A DNA stretch of 38,678 nt from Novosphingobium rosa NBRC 15208 (GTDB taxonomy: Bacteria; Pseudomonadota; Alphaproteobacteria; Sphingomonadales; Sphingomonadaceae). Positions within the stretch are counted from its first letter, which is position 1, and each line of letters starts with the position of its first letter. The notes under the pieces were generated by a model. It searched no databases. It was not told the DNA's origin and saw only the letters and a program-made list of their open reading frames with translations. Location: assembly GCF_001598555.1 (NCBI RefSeq), contig NZ_BCZE01000069.1, positions 1-38,678 of the forward strand, given 5' to 3'. The position numbers and the translations under genes are program-made. Below, one piece after another: positions 31,082 through 38,050 of this stretch.

Positions 31082-32715
31082 TGTACGCCTATGACAAATA
31101 CGACCAGGCCATGGTCGATGCCCGCGTCGCCGAATTCCGCGACCAGACCCGCCGCCGCATCGAGGGATCGCTAAGCGAGGAGAAATTCCGCCCGCTGCGC
31201 CTGCAGAACGGGCTCTATCTCCAGCTACACGCCTATATGCTGCGCGTGGCCGTGCCCTATGGCACGCTGAGCAGCGCGCAGATGCATGTGCTGGGCGACA
31301 TCGCGGACAAGTATGACCGTGGTTATGGCCATTTCACCACCCGCCAGAACATCCAGTACAACTGGATCAAGCTGGATGAGACGCCCGACATTCTGGCCGA
31401 GCTGGCCAAGGTGGAAATGCATGCCATCCAGACCAGCGGCAACTGCATCCGCAACATCTCGTCCGACCAGTATGCCGGTGCCTCGCCTGAGGAGCTGATC
31501 GACCCGCGCCCCTATGCCGAGCTGATGCGCCAGTGGTCCAGCTTCCACCCGGAATTCCTGGCCCTGCCACGCAAGTTCAAGATCTGCGTGATCGCCAGCG
31601 AGACCGACCGCGCCGCCATGCGCCTGCACGACATCGGAATCCGCATCGTGAAGAATGACGCGGGCGAGATCGGCGCCTCCTTCTATGTCGGCGGCGGCAT
31701 GGGGCGCACGCCCTTTATCGCGCCGCTGCTCAATGCCTTTGTGCCGCTCGATCAGCTGATCACCTATGCCGAGGCCGCGCTGCGCGTCTACAACCGCTAT
31801 GGCCGCCGCGACAACAAGTACAAGGCCCGCATCAAGATCCTCGTCCACGAGCTGGGGCTGGAAGAATACAAGCGCCAGGTGGAGGAGGAATTCGCCCATC
31901 TGCAAAGCCAGGACATCGAGCCGCCGCTCGCCGAGCTGGAGCGCATCAAGGCCCATTTCGCCGATCCCGCCTTCGAGGCTGGCCTGAGCGACGATCTGGA
32001 CCTCTCCAACCCCGGTTTCGCGCGCTGGGTGAGGGCCAACACCGCGCCGCACAAGGTGCCGGGCTATGCCATCGCCACCATCAGCCTGAAGCCCGCGGGC
32101 GGCATCCCCGGCGATGCCAGCGCGGACCAGATCCGCGAGATGGCGGCGCTGGCCAAGGCCTACAGCCTCGACGAACTGCGCGTCACCCACGCCCAGAACA
32201 TCGTGCTGCCGCATGTGAAGAAGGCCGATCTCTTCGCCCTGTGGCAGCGTCTGGATGCCGCTGGCCTCGCCACCGCCAATCTGGATGCCATCACCGACAT
32301 CATCGCCTGCCCCGGTCTGGACTATTGCTCGCTGGCCAATGCGCGCTCGATTCCCCTGGCGCAGAAGATCAGCAGCCGCTTCACCGACAATGGCAAGGAA
32401 GAGGCGCTGGGCGAGCTGAAGCTGAAGATCTCCGGCTGCATCAACGCCTGCGGCCACCACCACGCGGGCCATATCGGCATTCTCGGCGTGGACCGCAAGG
32501 GCGTGGAAAACTACCAGCTGCTGCTGGGCGGCAGCGAGGGCGCCGATACCTCGCTGGGCCAGATCACCGGCCCCGGCTTCAGCGAAGATGGCGTGGTCGA
32601 CGCCATCGACCGCGTAACCGACCTCTATCTGAACCAGCGTGAAGAGGGCGAACGCTTCCTCGACACCTATCGCCGCCTCGGCATGGCGCCCTTCAAGGAG
32701 GTGATCTATGGCTGA
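31081..32715 (+). CDS. cysI: Assimilatory sulfite reductase hemoprotein (nitrite/sulfite reductase family)
   Basis: A 544-residue siroheme [4Fe-4S] reductase. The four cluster ligands are visible as C410-x5-C416 ('CPGLDYC') and C453-x3-C457 ('SGCINACGHH'), the cluster-siroheme signature. 'GHFTTRQNIQYNWIKL' and 'QTSGNCIRNISSDQYAG' form the siroheme/anion pocket. It reduces sulfite to sulfide using six electrons. The family also includes nitrite reductases, but the flanking cysH and DUF934 genes make sulfite the likely substrate. The electron donor (ferredoxin or a flavoprotein) is not encoded here. It overlaps its neighbours by one base (upstream) and eight bases (downstream). Confidence 0.92.
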   Translation: MYAYDKYDQAMVDARVAEFRDQTRRRIEGSLSEEKFRPLRLQNGLYLQLHAYMLRVAVPYGTLSSAQMHVLGDIADKYDRGYGHFTTRQNIQYNWIKLDETPDILAELAKVEMHAIQTSGNCIRNISSDQYAGASPEELIDPRPYAELMRQWSSFHPEFLALPRKFKICVIASETDRAAMRLHDIGIRIVKNDAGEIGASFYVGGGMGRTPFIAPLLNAFVPLDQLITYAEAALRVYNRYGRRDNKYKARIKILVHELGLEEYKRQVEEEFAHLQSQDIEPPLAELERIKAHFADPAFEAGLSDDLDLSNPGFARWVRANTAPHKVPGYAIATISLKPAGGIPGDASADQIREMAALAKAYSLDELRVTHAQNIVLPHVKKADLFALWQRLDAAGLATANLDAITDIIACPGLDYCSLANARSIPLAQKISSRFTDNGKEEALGELKLKISGCINACGHHHAGHIGILGVDRKGVENYQLLLGGSEGADTSLGQITGPGFSEDGVVDAIDRVTDLYLNQREEGERFLDTYRRLGMAPFKEVIYG

Positions 32716-33139
32716 TCCCCAGTTCCTGTTCCGCGATGAGGCGGCCTCCGCCCCCGCCGTGCCCCTCTCCGCCTTCGGTGAGGACACCAACGCCACCGCC
32801 GTCCGCATCGAGCCCGCCGATGATGCGCGCGCGCTGCTCCCCCACCTCGACCGCCTGTCGCTGGTGGAAGTGAGCTTCCCCGCCTTCACCGACGGGCGCG
32901 GCTTCTCCTCGGCCCGCATCCTGCGTGAGGCGGGCTACACCGGCGAGCTGCGCGCCACCGGCGACATCGGCGTGGATATGCTGACCCACCTGCGCCGCGT
33001 GGGCTTCGATGCCATCGCGCCCGCCACCCAGCTGGACGCCGCCGAGGCCGAAACCGCCTTCAACACCTGGCCAGAGGTCTATCAGGCCACGGTGGTCGAT
33101 GGCCGCAAGCCCATCTGGGCGCTGCGTCACGGACTCTGA
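32708..33139 (+). CDS. DUF934 domain-containing protein of the sulfate reduction operon
   Basis: A 143-residue protein of the DUF934 family, which sits between sulfite reductase and cysH genes in many Proteobacteria. 'VEVSFPAFTDGRGFSSARIL' and 'LRATGDIGVDMLTHLRRVGF' are characteristic. It has no signal peptide or membrane segment. It overlaps the sulfite reductase end by 8 bp, and cysH starts 1 bp after its stop, so expression is tightly coupled. It is thought to be an accessory to sulfite reduction, but the mechanism is not established. Confidence 0.9.
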   Translation: MADPQFLFRDEAASAPAVPLSAFGEDTNATAVRIEPADDARALLPHLDRLSLVEVSFPAFTDGRGFSSARILREAGYTGELRATGDIGVDMLTHLRRVGFDAIAPATQLDAAEAETAFNTWPEVYQATVVDGRKPIWALRHGL

Positions 33140-33140
33140 T

Positions 33141-33923
33141 ATGGCAACCCAGCGCATCATCGACCAGATCGACACCTCCCCCGCCTTCACGCAAGGCGAC
33201 GCGGCGGCGCTCAACCTGCGCTTCGCCGAGGTCTCGACGGAAGAGCTGCTCCACGCCGTGCTGGTGGACAAGGTGGCGGGCAACACCACCCTTGTCTCCA
33301 GCTTCGGCGCGGACAGCGCGGTGCTGCTGCATCTGGCCTCGCGGATCGATCCTACGGTACCCGTGCTGTTCCTCGAAACCGGCAAGCATTTCCCCGAAAC
33401 GCTGGCCTACCGCGACGAACTGGTCGAACGCCTGGGCCTGACGAACCTTATCAACCTGCACCCCGATGAAGAGGTGCTGGCCAAAAAGGACAAGGAAGGC
33501 CTGCGCTGGTCCTACGACCCCGATGGCTGCTGCGAGATCCGCAAGGTCATCCCGCTGGCCAAGGCGCTGGCTTCGTTCGACAGCACTGTGACCGGTCGCA
33601 AGGGCTTCCAGGCCGCCACCCGCGCGGGCCTGCCCCGCTTCGAGCTGGACAAGTCCGACGCTGCGGGCCGCCTGAAGGTCAATCCCCTGATCGACTGGGA
33701 CGCCGCGCGGATCGCCGCCTATTTCGCCGAGCACGATCTGCCCGCGCATCCGCTGGTGGCGCAGGGCTATCCCTCGATCGGTTGCGCGCCCTGCACCAGC
33801 AAGGTGGCGCCCGGTGAAGATCCCCGCTCAGGCCGTTGGCGCGGGTGGGACAAGACCGAATGCGGCATCCATGTCCCGGGCAAGGATGACGAACTGCCTC
33901 CGGGGTATGAACCGGCTTTTTAA
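33141..33923 (+). CDS. cysH: Assimilatory adenylyl-sulfate / phosphoadenylyl-sulfate reductase
   Basis: A 260-residue member of the PAPS/APS reductase family with 'TTLVSSFGADSAVLLHLASR' (the nucleotide-binding loop) and the catalytic Cys241 in 'ECGIHVPG'. The paired cysteines C130-C131 and C215-x2-C218 are the [4Fe-4S] ligands that mark APS reductases of plant and bacterial assimilatory type, as opposed to the cluster-free E. coli CysH. Adenylyl sulfate is therefore the likely substrate. It produces sulfite for the sulfite reductase two genes upstream. The start at 33141 follows the DUF934 stop by one base. Its TAA stop (33921-33923) lies within the outer end of an interspersed repeat. Confidence 0.93.
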   Translation: MATQRIIDQIDTSPAFTQGDAAALNLRFAEVSTEELLHAVLVDKVAGNTTLVSSFGADSAVLLHLASRIDPTVPVLFLETGKHFPETLAYRDELVERLGLTNLINLHPDEEVLAKKDKEGLRWSYDPDGCCEIRKVIPLAKALASFDSTVTGRKGFQAATRAGLPRFELDKSDAAGRLKVNPLIDWDAARIAAYFAEHDLPAHPLVAQGYPSIGCAPCTSKVAPGEDPRSGRWRGWDKTECGIHVPGKDDELPPGYEPAF

Positions 33924-34188
33924 GGTTTGAAGAAAAGGTAATGCGAGGGCCATCGCCCTCGCGCTCCCTTTACTGTCTTCGTTGCGCATAGGGTTCGGCC
34001 TTGCGCCCAGCTTGCTGTGCCGCAGGCTTTAATCCCATGATTGGCCTGAACATTCACTGCCTGCGGCGCTTTATGTCGCGCAGGTGGAGAGCCGTGGCGC
34101 AAGGATCGGGCGCCACTGCGGCCTCGTCGGAAGACGTAAAGGGAGCGCGAGGGCGATGGCCCTCGCTTCTTCTCTTCCTGCCTTAAAA
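33918..34188. repeat. Interspersed inverted-end repeat, copy A
   Basis: A 271 bp element bounded by TTTTAAGG (33918-33925) and CCTTAAAA (34181-34188). Inside are terminal hairpins GCGAGGGC-CATC-GCCCTCGC (33943-33962) and GCGAGGGC-GATG-GCCCTCGC (34147-34166), each 8 bp arms plus a 4 nt loop. Next to the hairpins, GCTCCCTTTA and TAAAGGGAGC are also inverted. A diverged homologue lies at 36372-36650. It fills the whole space between the convergent cysH and epimerase stops. The cysH stop TAA falls in the left end. Short open frames inside are the same in both copies and are not called as genes. It could act as a bidirectional terminator. Confidence 0.8.
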
Positions 34189-34193
34189 TGAAC

Positions 34194-35111
34194 CTACAGC
34201 CATTCTTCCCGCCGATACCACTCGGCGGTAGAGGCCAGCCCGCTGCGCGTATCGATGGCGGGCTCCCAGATCGAGGCAGGCACGCGCGCCTCGGCGGACA
34301 CCACCCAATCGGGATGAATCATATAGCCCACGCGGTCCTGAGTCAGCTTGGCCTTGGCGCCACGGAAGGTGCCATCGAGGCTGGCGCCCCAGCGCATCAG
34401 GCGCTCCGAGAGCTGCACCACCTTCGCCCGGCGGCCCATGGCGGCGCCGATGGCGCGGGCGAGGTCATCGTGAGCCCAGCCTTCGGGGATGCCGTCATCG
34501 GGCTCGAAGGTCTGGCTGGTGACCTCCTCGCCGCCGGGCAGCAGGGCCAGCAGCAGCCGGGCGAGATCCTCGACATGGACGATGGAGGCGCGGCCACCGG
34601 CGGGCACGGGCACGATGCCGTATTTCGCCGCGCGGAAGATTTCGAACACCTCCTTGTCGCGCGGGCCGTAGATCGTGGGCGGGCGCACGATGGTCCAGTC
34701 GAGGCCGCTGGCCTTCACGATATGCTCGGCGCGGGCCTTGGAGGCGCCATAGGCAGAGAGATCGGGCTCGCGCGCGGAGAGCGAGGAGACGAAGATAAAG
34801 CGCGGCACGCCAGCGGCCAGCGCGGCCTCCAGCATGGTCAGCGTGCCGGTGACGTTGGCGCGGGTGAACTCGTCAGGATCGGGCGTGTTCACCACGCCGG
34901 CCACATGCAGCACCGCTTCGGCATCGCGCATCAGGGCGGCAAGGGCGCGGCGGTCGTCGAGGTCGCCCTGCACCCAGTCGACGCCCGGCATATCGGGCAT
35001 GGGGCGGCGGGCCAGCGCGCGCACCTGCATGCCGCAGCGCGCGGCTTCCTCCAACACGGCCTGCCCGACGAAGCCCGTGCCGCCGGTCAGGGCCAGCAGG
35101 GGGGCGCTCAT
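34194..35111 (-). CDS. NAD(P)-dependent epimerase/dehydratase-like protein, NDUFA9 subunit family
   Basis: A 305-residue extended short-chain dehydrogenase-like protein. It begins with the Rossmann motif 'LALTGGTGFVGQAVLEEA', and later shows 'SSLSAREPDLSAYGASKARA' (Y-x3-K active pair) and 'RPPTIYGPRDKEVFEIFRA'. Such proteins are annotated as complex I NDUFA9-like or NAD-dependent epimerases; the substrate is usually unknown. ATG 35111 overlaps the proB stop (ATGA), so it is translated with proB, although no link to proline synthesis is evident. A longer frame exists but reads through proB. Its stop lies just outside repeat copy A. Confidence 0.88.
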   Translation of the reverse strand: MSAPLLALTGGTGFVGQAVLEEAARCGMQVRALARRPMPDMPGVDWVQGDLDDRRALAALMRDAEAVLHVAGVVNTPDPDEFTRANVTGTLTMLEAALAAGVPRFIFVSSLSAREPDLSAYGASKARAEHIVKASGLDWTIVRPPTIYGPRDKEVFEIFRAAKYGIVPVPAGGRASIVHVEDLARLLLALLPGGEEVTSQTFEPDDGIPEGWAHDDLARAIGAAMGRRAKVVQLSERLMRWGASLDGTFRGAKAKLTQDRVGYMIHPDWVVSAEARVPASIWEPAIDTRSGLASTAEWYRREEWL

Positions 35112-36259
35112 ACCATCACCAGCTGGTCGCGGTGGACGATGGCCGGGCGCGGGGCATAGCCGAGGATCGCGGCCTGCTCGGCGGACTGGCGGCCCAGCAG
35201 ACTGGCGCATTCGCCCGCATCATACTCGCAGAGGCCATGGGCGATGACCACGCCATCCTGCGCCTTGATCGCCACGGCGTCGCCGCGCTGGAACTGGCCC
35301 TCGACGGCGGTGATCCCGGCGGCGAGCAGGCTGGCGCCCTCGCCCAGAGCGCGCACCGCGCCCGCATCGACCACCAGCGAGCCCTTCAGGCGCAGGCGTC
35401 CGCCCAGCCACGCCTTGCGCGCGGCGCTGCGGGCGCGGGCGGCGCGCGGCAGGAACAGCGTGGCGATGCCCTGCTCGATCACGCGGGCAATGGGCTTGTC
35501 CTTGGTGCCATTGCCGATGGCCAGCGCAATGCCCGCCAGCTCGGCGATCTCGGCGGCCTGCAGCTTGGAGATCATCCCGCCCGAGCCCATGCCGCTGCCC
35601 GAAACGGGGCTGGCCATGGCGCGGATTTCGTCGGTGACTCCCGTCACCACGGGCAGCAGCTGCGCGCCGGGTTCGGAAGGATGGCGATCGTACAGGCCAT
35701 CGACATCCGAGAGCAGCAGCACCGCATCGGCCCGCGCCGCCTGAGCCACGCGTGCGGCAAGCCGGTCATTGTCGCCAAAGCGGATTTCCTGCGTGGCGAC
35801 CGAATCGTTCTCATTGATGACAGGCACCGCGCCCGCGTCCAGCAGGCGGGTCAGCGTGGCGGTGACGTTGAGGTAGCGGCGGCGGTCCTCCAGATCCTCC
35901 AGGGTGAGGAGAAGCTGGGCGGCGGTCAGCCCATGCGCGCCCAGCAGCTCGGCCCACAGGCCCGACAACGCGATCTGCCCCACAGCCGCCGCCGCCTGAG
36001 CATCCGCCAGACTGCCCCGGCCGCCCTTATCCAGCTTCAGCTTGCGCGCACCCAGCGCGATGGCTCCGGAGGATACCACGATCACATCCTGTCCGCGTGC
36101 TTTGGCCTGGGCGATCTCCGCCATCAGCTCCGTCAGCCACGCACGGCGCGGGCCGTCCTTGTCCACCAACAGCGCCGAACCGACCTTGATCACAAGGCGG
36201 GGGCAAAGCGTGGCATCGGCCAGATCGGCAAGCGTGGAAAGGCGGGCAGGCTTGGACAT
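35108..36259 (-). CDS. proB: Glutamate 5-kinase
   Basis: A 383-residue protein with an amino-acid kinase domain (about 15-270) and a C-terminal PUA domain (about 285-375). Motifs include 'RLVIKVGSALLVDKDGPRR', 'VIVVSSGAIALGARKLKL', 'INENDSVATQEIRFGDNDRL' and 'GSGMGSGGMISKLQAAEIAE'. It phosphorylates glutamate in the first step of proline synthesis and is normally feedback-inhibited by proline. proA is not adjacent. The ATG at 36259 has only a weak ribosome binding site. The epimerase gene overlaps its stop by 4 bp. Repeat copy B lies between it and the upstream obgE gene, so it may have its own promoter in 36260-36371. Confidence 0.95.
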   Translation of the reverse strand: MSKPARLSTLADLADATLCPRLVIKVGSALLVDKDGPRRAWLTELMAEIAQAKARGQDVIVVSSGAIALGARKLKLDKGGRGSLADAQAAAAVGQIALSGLWAELLGAHGLTAAQLLLTLEDLEDRRRYLNVTATLTRLLDAGAVPVINENDSVATQEIRFGDNDRLAARVAQAARADAVLLLSDVDGLYDRHPSEPGAQLLPVVTGVTDEIRAMASPVSGSGMGSGGMISKLQAAEIAELAGIALAIGNGTKDKPIARVIEQGIATLFLPRAARARSAARKAWLGGRLRLKGSLVVDAGAVRALGEGASLLAAGITAVEGQFQRGDAVAIKAQDGVVIAHGLCEYDAGECASLLGRQSAEQAAILGYAPRPAIVHRDQLVMV

Positions 36260-36371
36260 TGATGGCGCTTAGGGGAAAGCCGAAGATGGGGAAAGAGGCT
36301 TCCAAGCCAAGTGGATGAGGGAAAGAGACGAAAGGAAAAAAGCGATGCTAAGGGGTTACAGGTGGATTCAG

Positions 36372-36650
36372 AGGTAGGAAGAGAGAAATGCGAGGGTCAT
36401 CACCCTCGCGCTCCCTTTAATGTCTACGTTGCGCATCAGGTTCGGCCATGGCGCTAAGTTTGCCGCGCCGCAGGCATCAAAACCCCAAACACAACGCTAA
36501 ATCACAAGGTAACTGCCCGCGGCGCCCTAGCCAGCGCAGATGGAGAGGCTGGGCGCACCGATGCGGCGCCCCTGCCCTAGCGTCGGAAGACGTTATGGGA
36601 GCGCGAGGGTGTAACACCCTCGCACCTTCTCTTCCTGCCCTAAAACCTTA
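36372..36650. repeat. Interspersed inverted-end repeat, copy B
   Basis: A homologue of 33918-34188, about 279 bp. The end hairpins are GCGAGGGT-CATC-ACCCTCGC (36390-36409) and GCGAGGGTG-TAA-CACCCTCGC (36603-36623). The sequence changes in the stems are compensatory relative to copy A (C/G becomes T/A on both arms). The inner flanks GCTCCCTTTA and GGGAGC, and parts of the interior (GTTGCGCAT, GGTTCGGCC, GTCGGAAGACGT), match copy A. The right end (CCTTAA, 36646-36651) contains the obgE stop codon. It fills the obgE-proB gap except for about 110 bp next to proB. Confidence 0.8.
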
Positions 36651-37703
36651 ATCCAGAGGCGACCAAGGCTTGTCTTCGGCCTCTTCCCGTTCGCCGGTCG
36701 GGCGCTCGGTCACGGTCGCGGCGGGCAGGTAGGAAATCACGGCATCCAGCAGGGCATCGAAACCCGCACCGGTCGCGCCCGAAATCGGGAACACGCGATC
36801 CGCACCGGCAGCGATCAGCTCGGCGGCATAGGCCTGCGCCAGTTCGCTGTCGGCCTGATCGATCTTGTTCAGTGCCACCAGACGCGGCTTTTCGTCCAGA
36901 CCCTCGCCATAGGCGGCCAGTTCGTCTTCCACGATCTGCATCGCTTCCACGGGCTCCTTGCCCGCGATGTCGATCAGGTGAACCAGCACGCGGCAGCGCT
37001 CGATATGGCCCAGGAAGCGGTCGCCCACGCCCGCGCCCTCAGCCGCGCCGGCGATCAGGCCGGGAATGTCGGCCACGACGAATTCGCGGGCCTTGTGGCG
37101 CACCACGCCCAGCTGCGGGCGCAGCGTGGTGAAGGCGTAATCGCCCACCTTGGCCTTGGTGTTGGAGATCTGGTTGATGAAGGTCGATTTGCCCGCATTG
37201 GGCAGGCCGACAAGGCCGACATCCGCCAGCAGCTTGAGGCGCAGCCACACCCACATCTCCTCGCCGGGCCAGCCGGGTCCGTGCTGGCGCGGGGCGCGGT
37301 TGGTGGAGGACTTGAAGCTGGCATTGCCGCGACCGCCGTCGCCGCCGCGCAGCAGCATGACCTGCTGGCCTGCCTCGGTGAGGTCAAGGAGAACGGTCTC
37401 GCGGTCATCGTCGAGCACCTGCGTGCCGATGGGAACGCGGATCACCAGATCTTCGCCGCCCGCGCCGGTGCGGTTGGTGCCCTGCCCGCCCATGCCGCGC
37501 TGGGCCTTGAAGTGCTGAGTGTAGCGGAAATCGATCAGCGTGTTGAGGCCAGCAACGGCCTCGAAAATGATGTCGCCGCCCTTGCCGCCGTCGCCGCCGT
37601 TGGGGCCGCCGTATTCGACGTATTTCTCGCGGCGGAAGGCCACGGCGCCGGGGCCGCCGCTGCCTGAGCGGATGTAAATCTTGGCCTGGTCGAGAAAATG
37701 CAT
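36648..37703 (-). CDS. obgE: GTPase ObgE/CgtA, ribosome assembly
   Basis: A 351-residue Obg GTPase. The N-terminal glycine-rich Obg fold (1-158) has 'FLDQAKIYIRSGSGGPGAVA' and 'GGPNGGDGGKGGDI'. The G domain has the P-loop 'GLPNAGKSTF' (about 166-175), 'ADIPGLIAGAAEGAGVGDRF' (switch II) and 'NKIDQAD' (G4). It works in 50S assembly and stress and cell-cycle control. ATG 37703 with GGAAG six bases upstream is preferred over the longer frame. The stop TAA coincides with the outer end of repeat copy B. A tRNA-Ala gene lies upstream in the same orientation, with an unusual inverted repeat between them. Confidence 0.96.
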   Translation of the reverse strand: MHFLDQAKIYIRSGSGGPGAVAFRREKYVEYGGPNGGDGGKGGDIIFEAVAGLNTLIDFRYTQHFKAQRGMGGQGTNRTGAGGEDLVIRVPIGTQVLDDDRETVLLDLTEAGQQVMLLRGGDGGRGNASFKSSTNRAPRQHGPGWPGEEMWVWLRLKLLADVGLVGLPNAGKSTFINQISNTKAKVGDYAFTTLRPQLGVVRHKAREFVVADIPGLIAGAAEGAGVGDRFLGHIERCRVLVHLIDIAGKEPVEAMQIVEDELAAYGEGLDEKPRLVALNKIDQADSELAQAYAAELIAAGADRVFPISGATGAGFDALLDAVISYLPAATVTERPTGEREEAEDKPWSPLD

Positions 37704-37755
37704 ATCAACTTCCGGACGATGGCGCGTGAAAACGCGCATATAGCACACAAACGCG

Positions 37756-37817
37756 CCAGCCCACAGCTTCAGCCAGAGAGTGCCTTAAGACACATCCCGG
37801 ATGCAGCTGTGGGCTGG
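37756..37817. repeat. 13 bp inverted repeat enclosing two small palindromes, between tRNA-Ala and obgE
   Basis: CCAGCCCACAGCT (37756-37768) and AGCTGTGGGCTGG (37805-37817) are perfect inverted repeats separated by 36 nt. The interval contains GTGCCTTAAGACAC and CATCC-C-GGATG, each self-complementary, so the whole could fold as a stem with two arms. It begins about 40 nt downstream of the tRNA 3' end and ends about 50 bp before obgE. It could be a terminator or processing structure for the tRNA transcript or an obgE leader element. No U-tract is present. Confidence 0.55.
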
Positions 37818-37857
37818 TGCGGATCGGCCCTGATCGACCGAAATCCTGTTGGTACAC

Positions 37858-37933
<76 letters not shown>

Positions 37934-37988
37934 GTTCCAGTGTTGCCTTGTCGGGAAGATCAGAGGCTTGCGCCGCTGGCTCCCGAGG

Positions 37989-38018
37989 GAGGCGACCCAT
38001 TAGCGAATGGGCCGCCTC
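37989..38018 (-). terminator. Strong hairpin between the poly-proline protein gene and tRNA-Ala
   Basis: On the minus strand, GAGGCGGCCCATT pairs with AATGGGTCGCCTC around a CGCT loop: a 13 bp stem with one G-U pair, about 32 nt after the stop of the gene at 38051. No U-tract follows, so termination is plausible but not proven. A second small hairpin (CTCCC-GA-GGGAG, 37980-37991) overlaps its edge. Confidence 0.5.
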
Positions 38019-38050
38019 ATGCAAAGCGAAAAATGCAGCCTTGATAAAGA

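Noticed and set aside
34001..34186. Small frame inside repeat copy A, with a similar one at 36448-36651 in copy B and an antisense one at 33920-34102
   Set aside because: They end in similar peptides (SEDVKGARGR and SEDVMGARGC) only because the repeats are homologous. The rest is not conserved, and there is no ribosome binding site.
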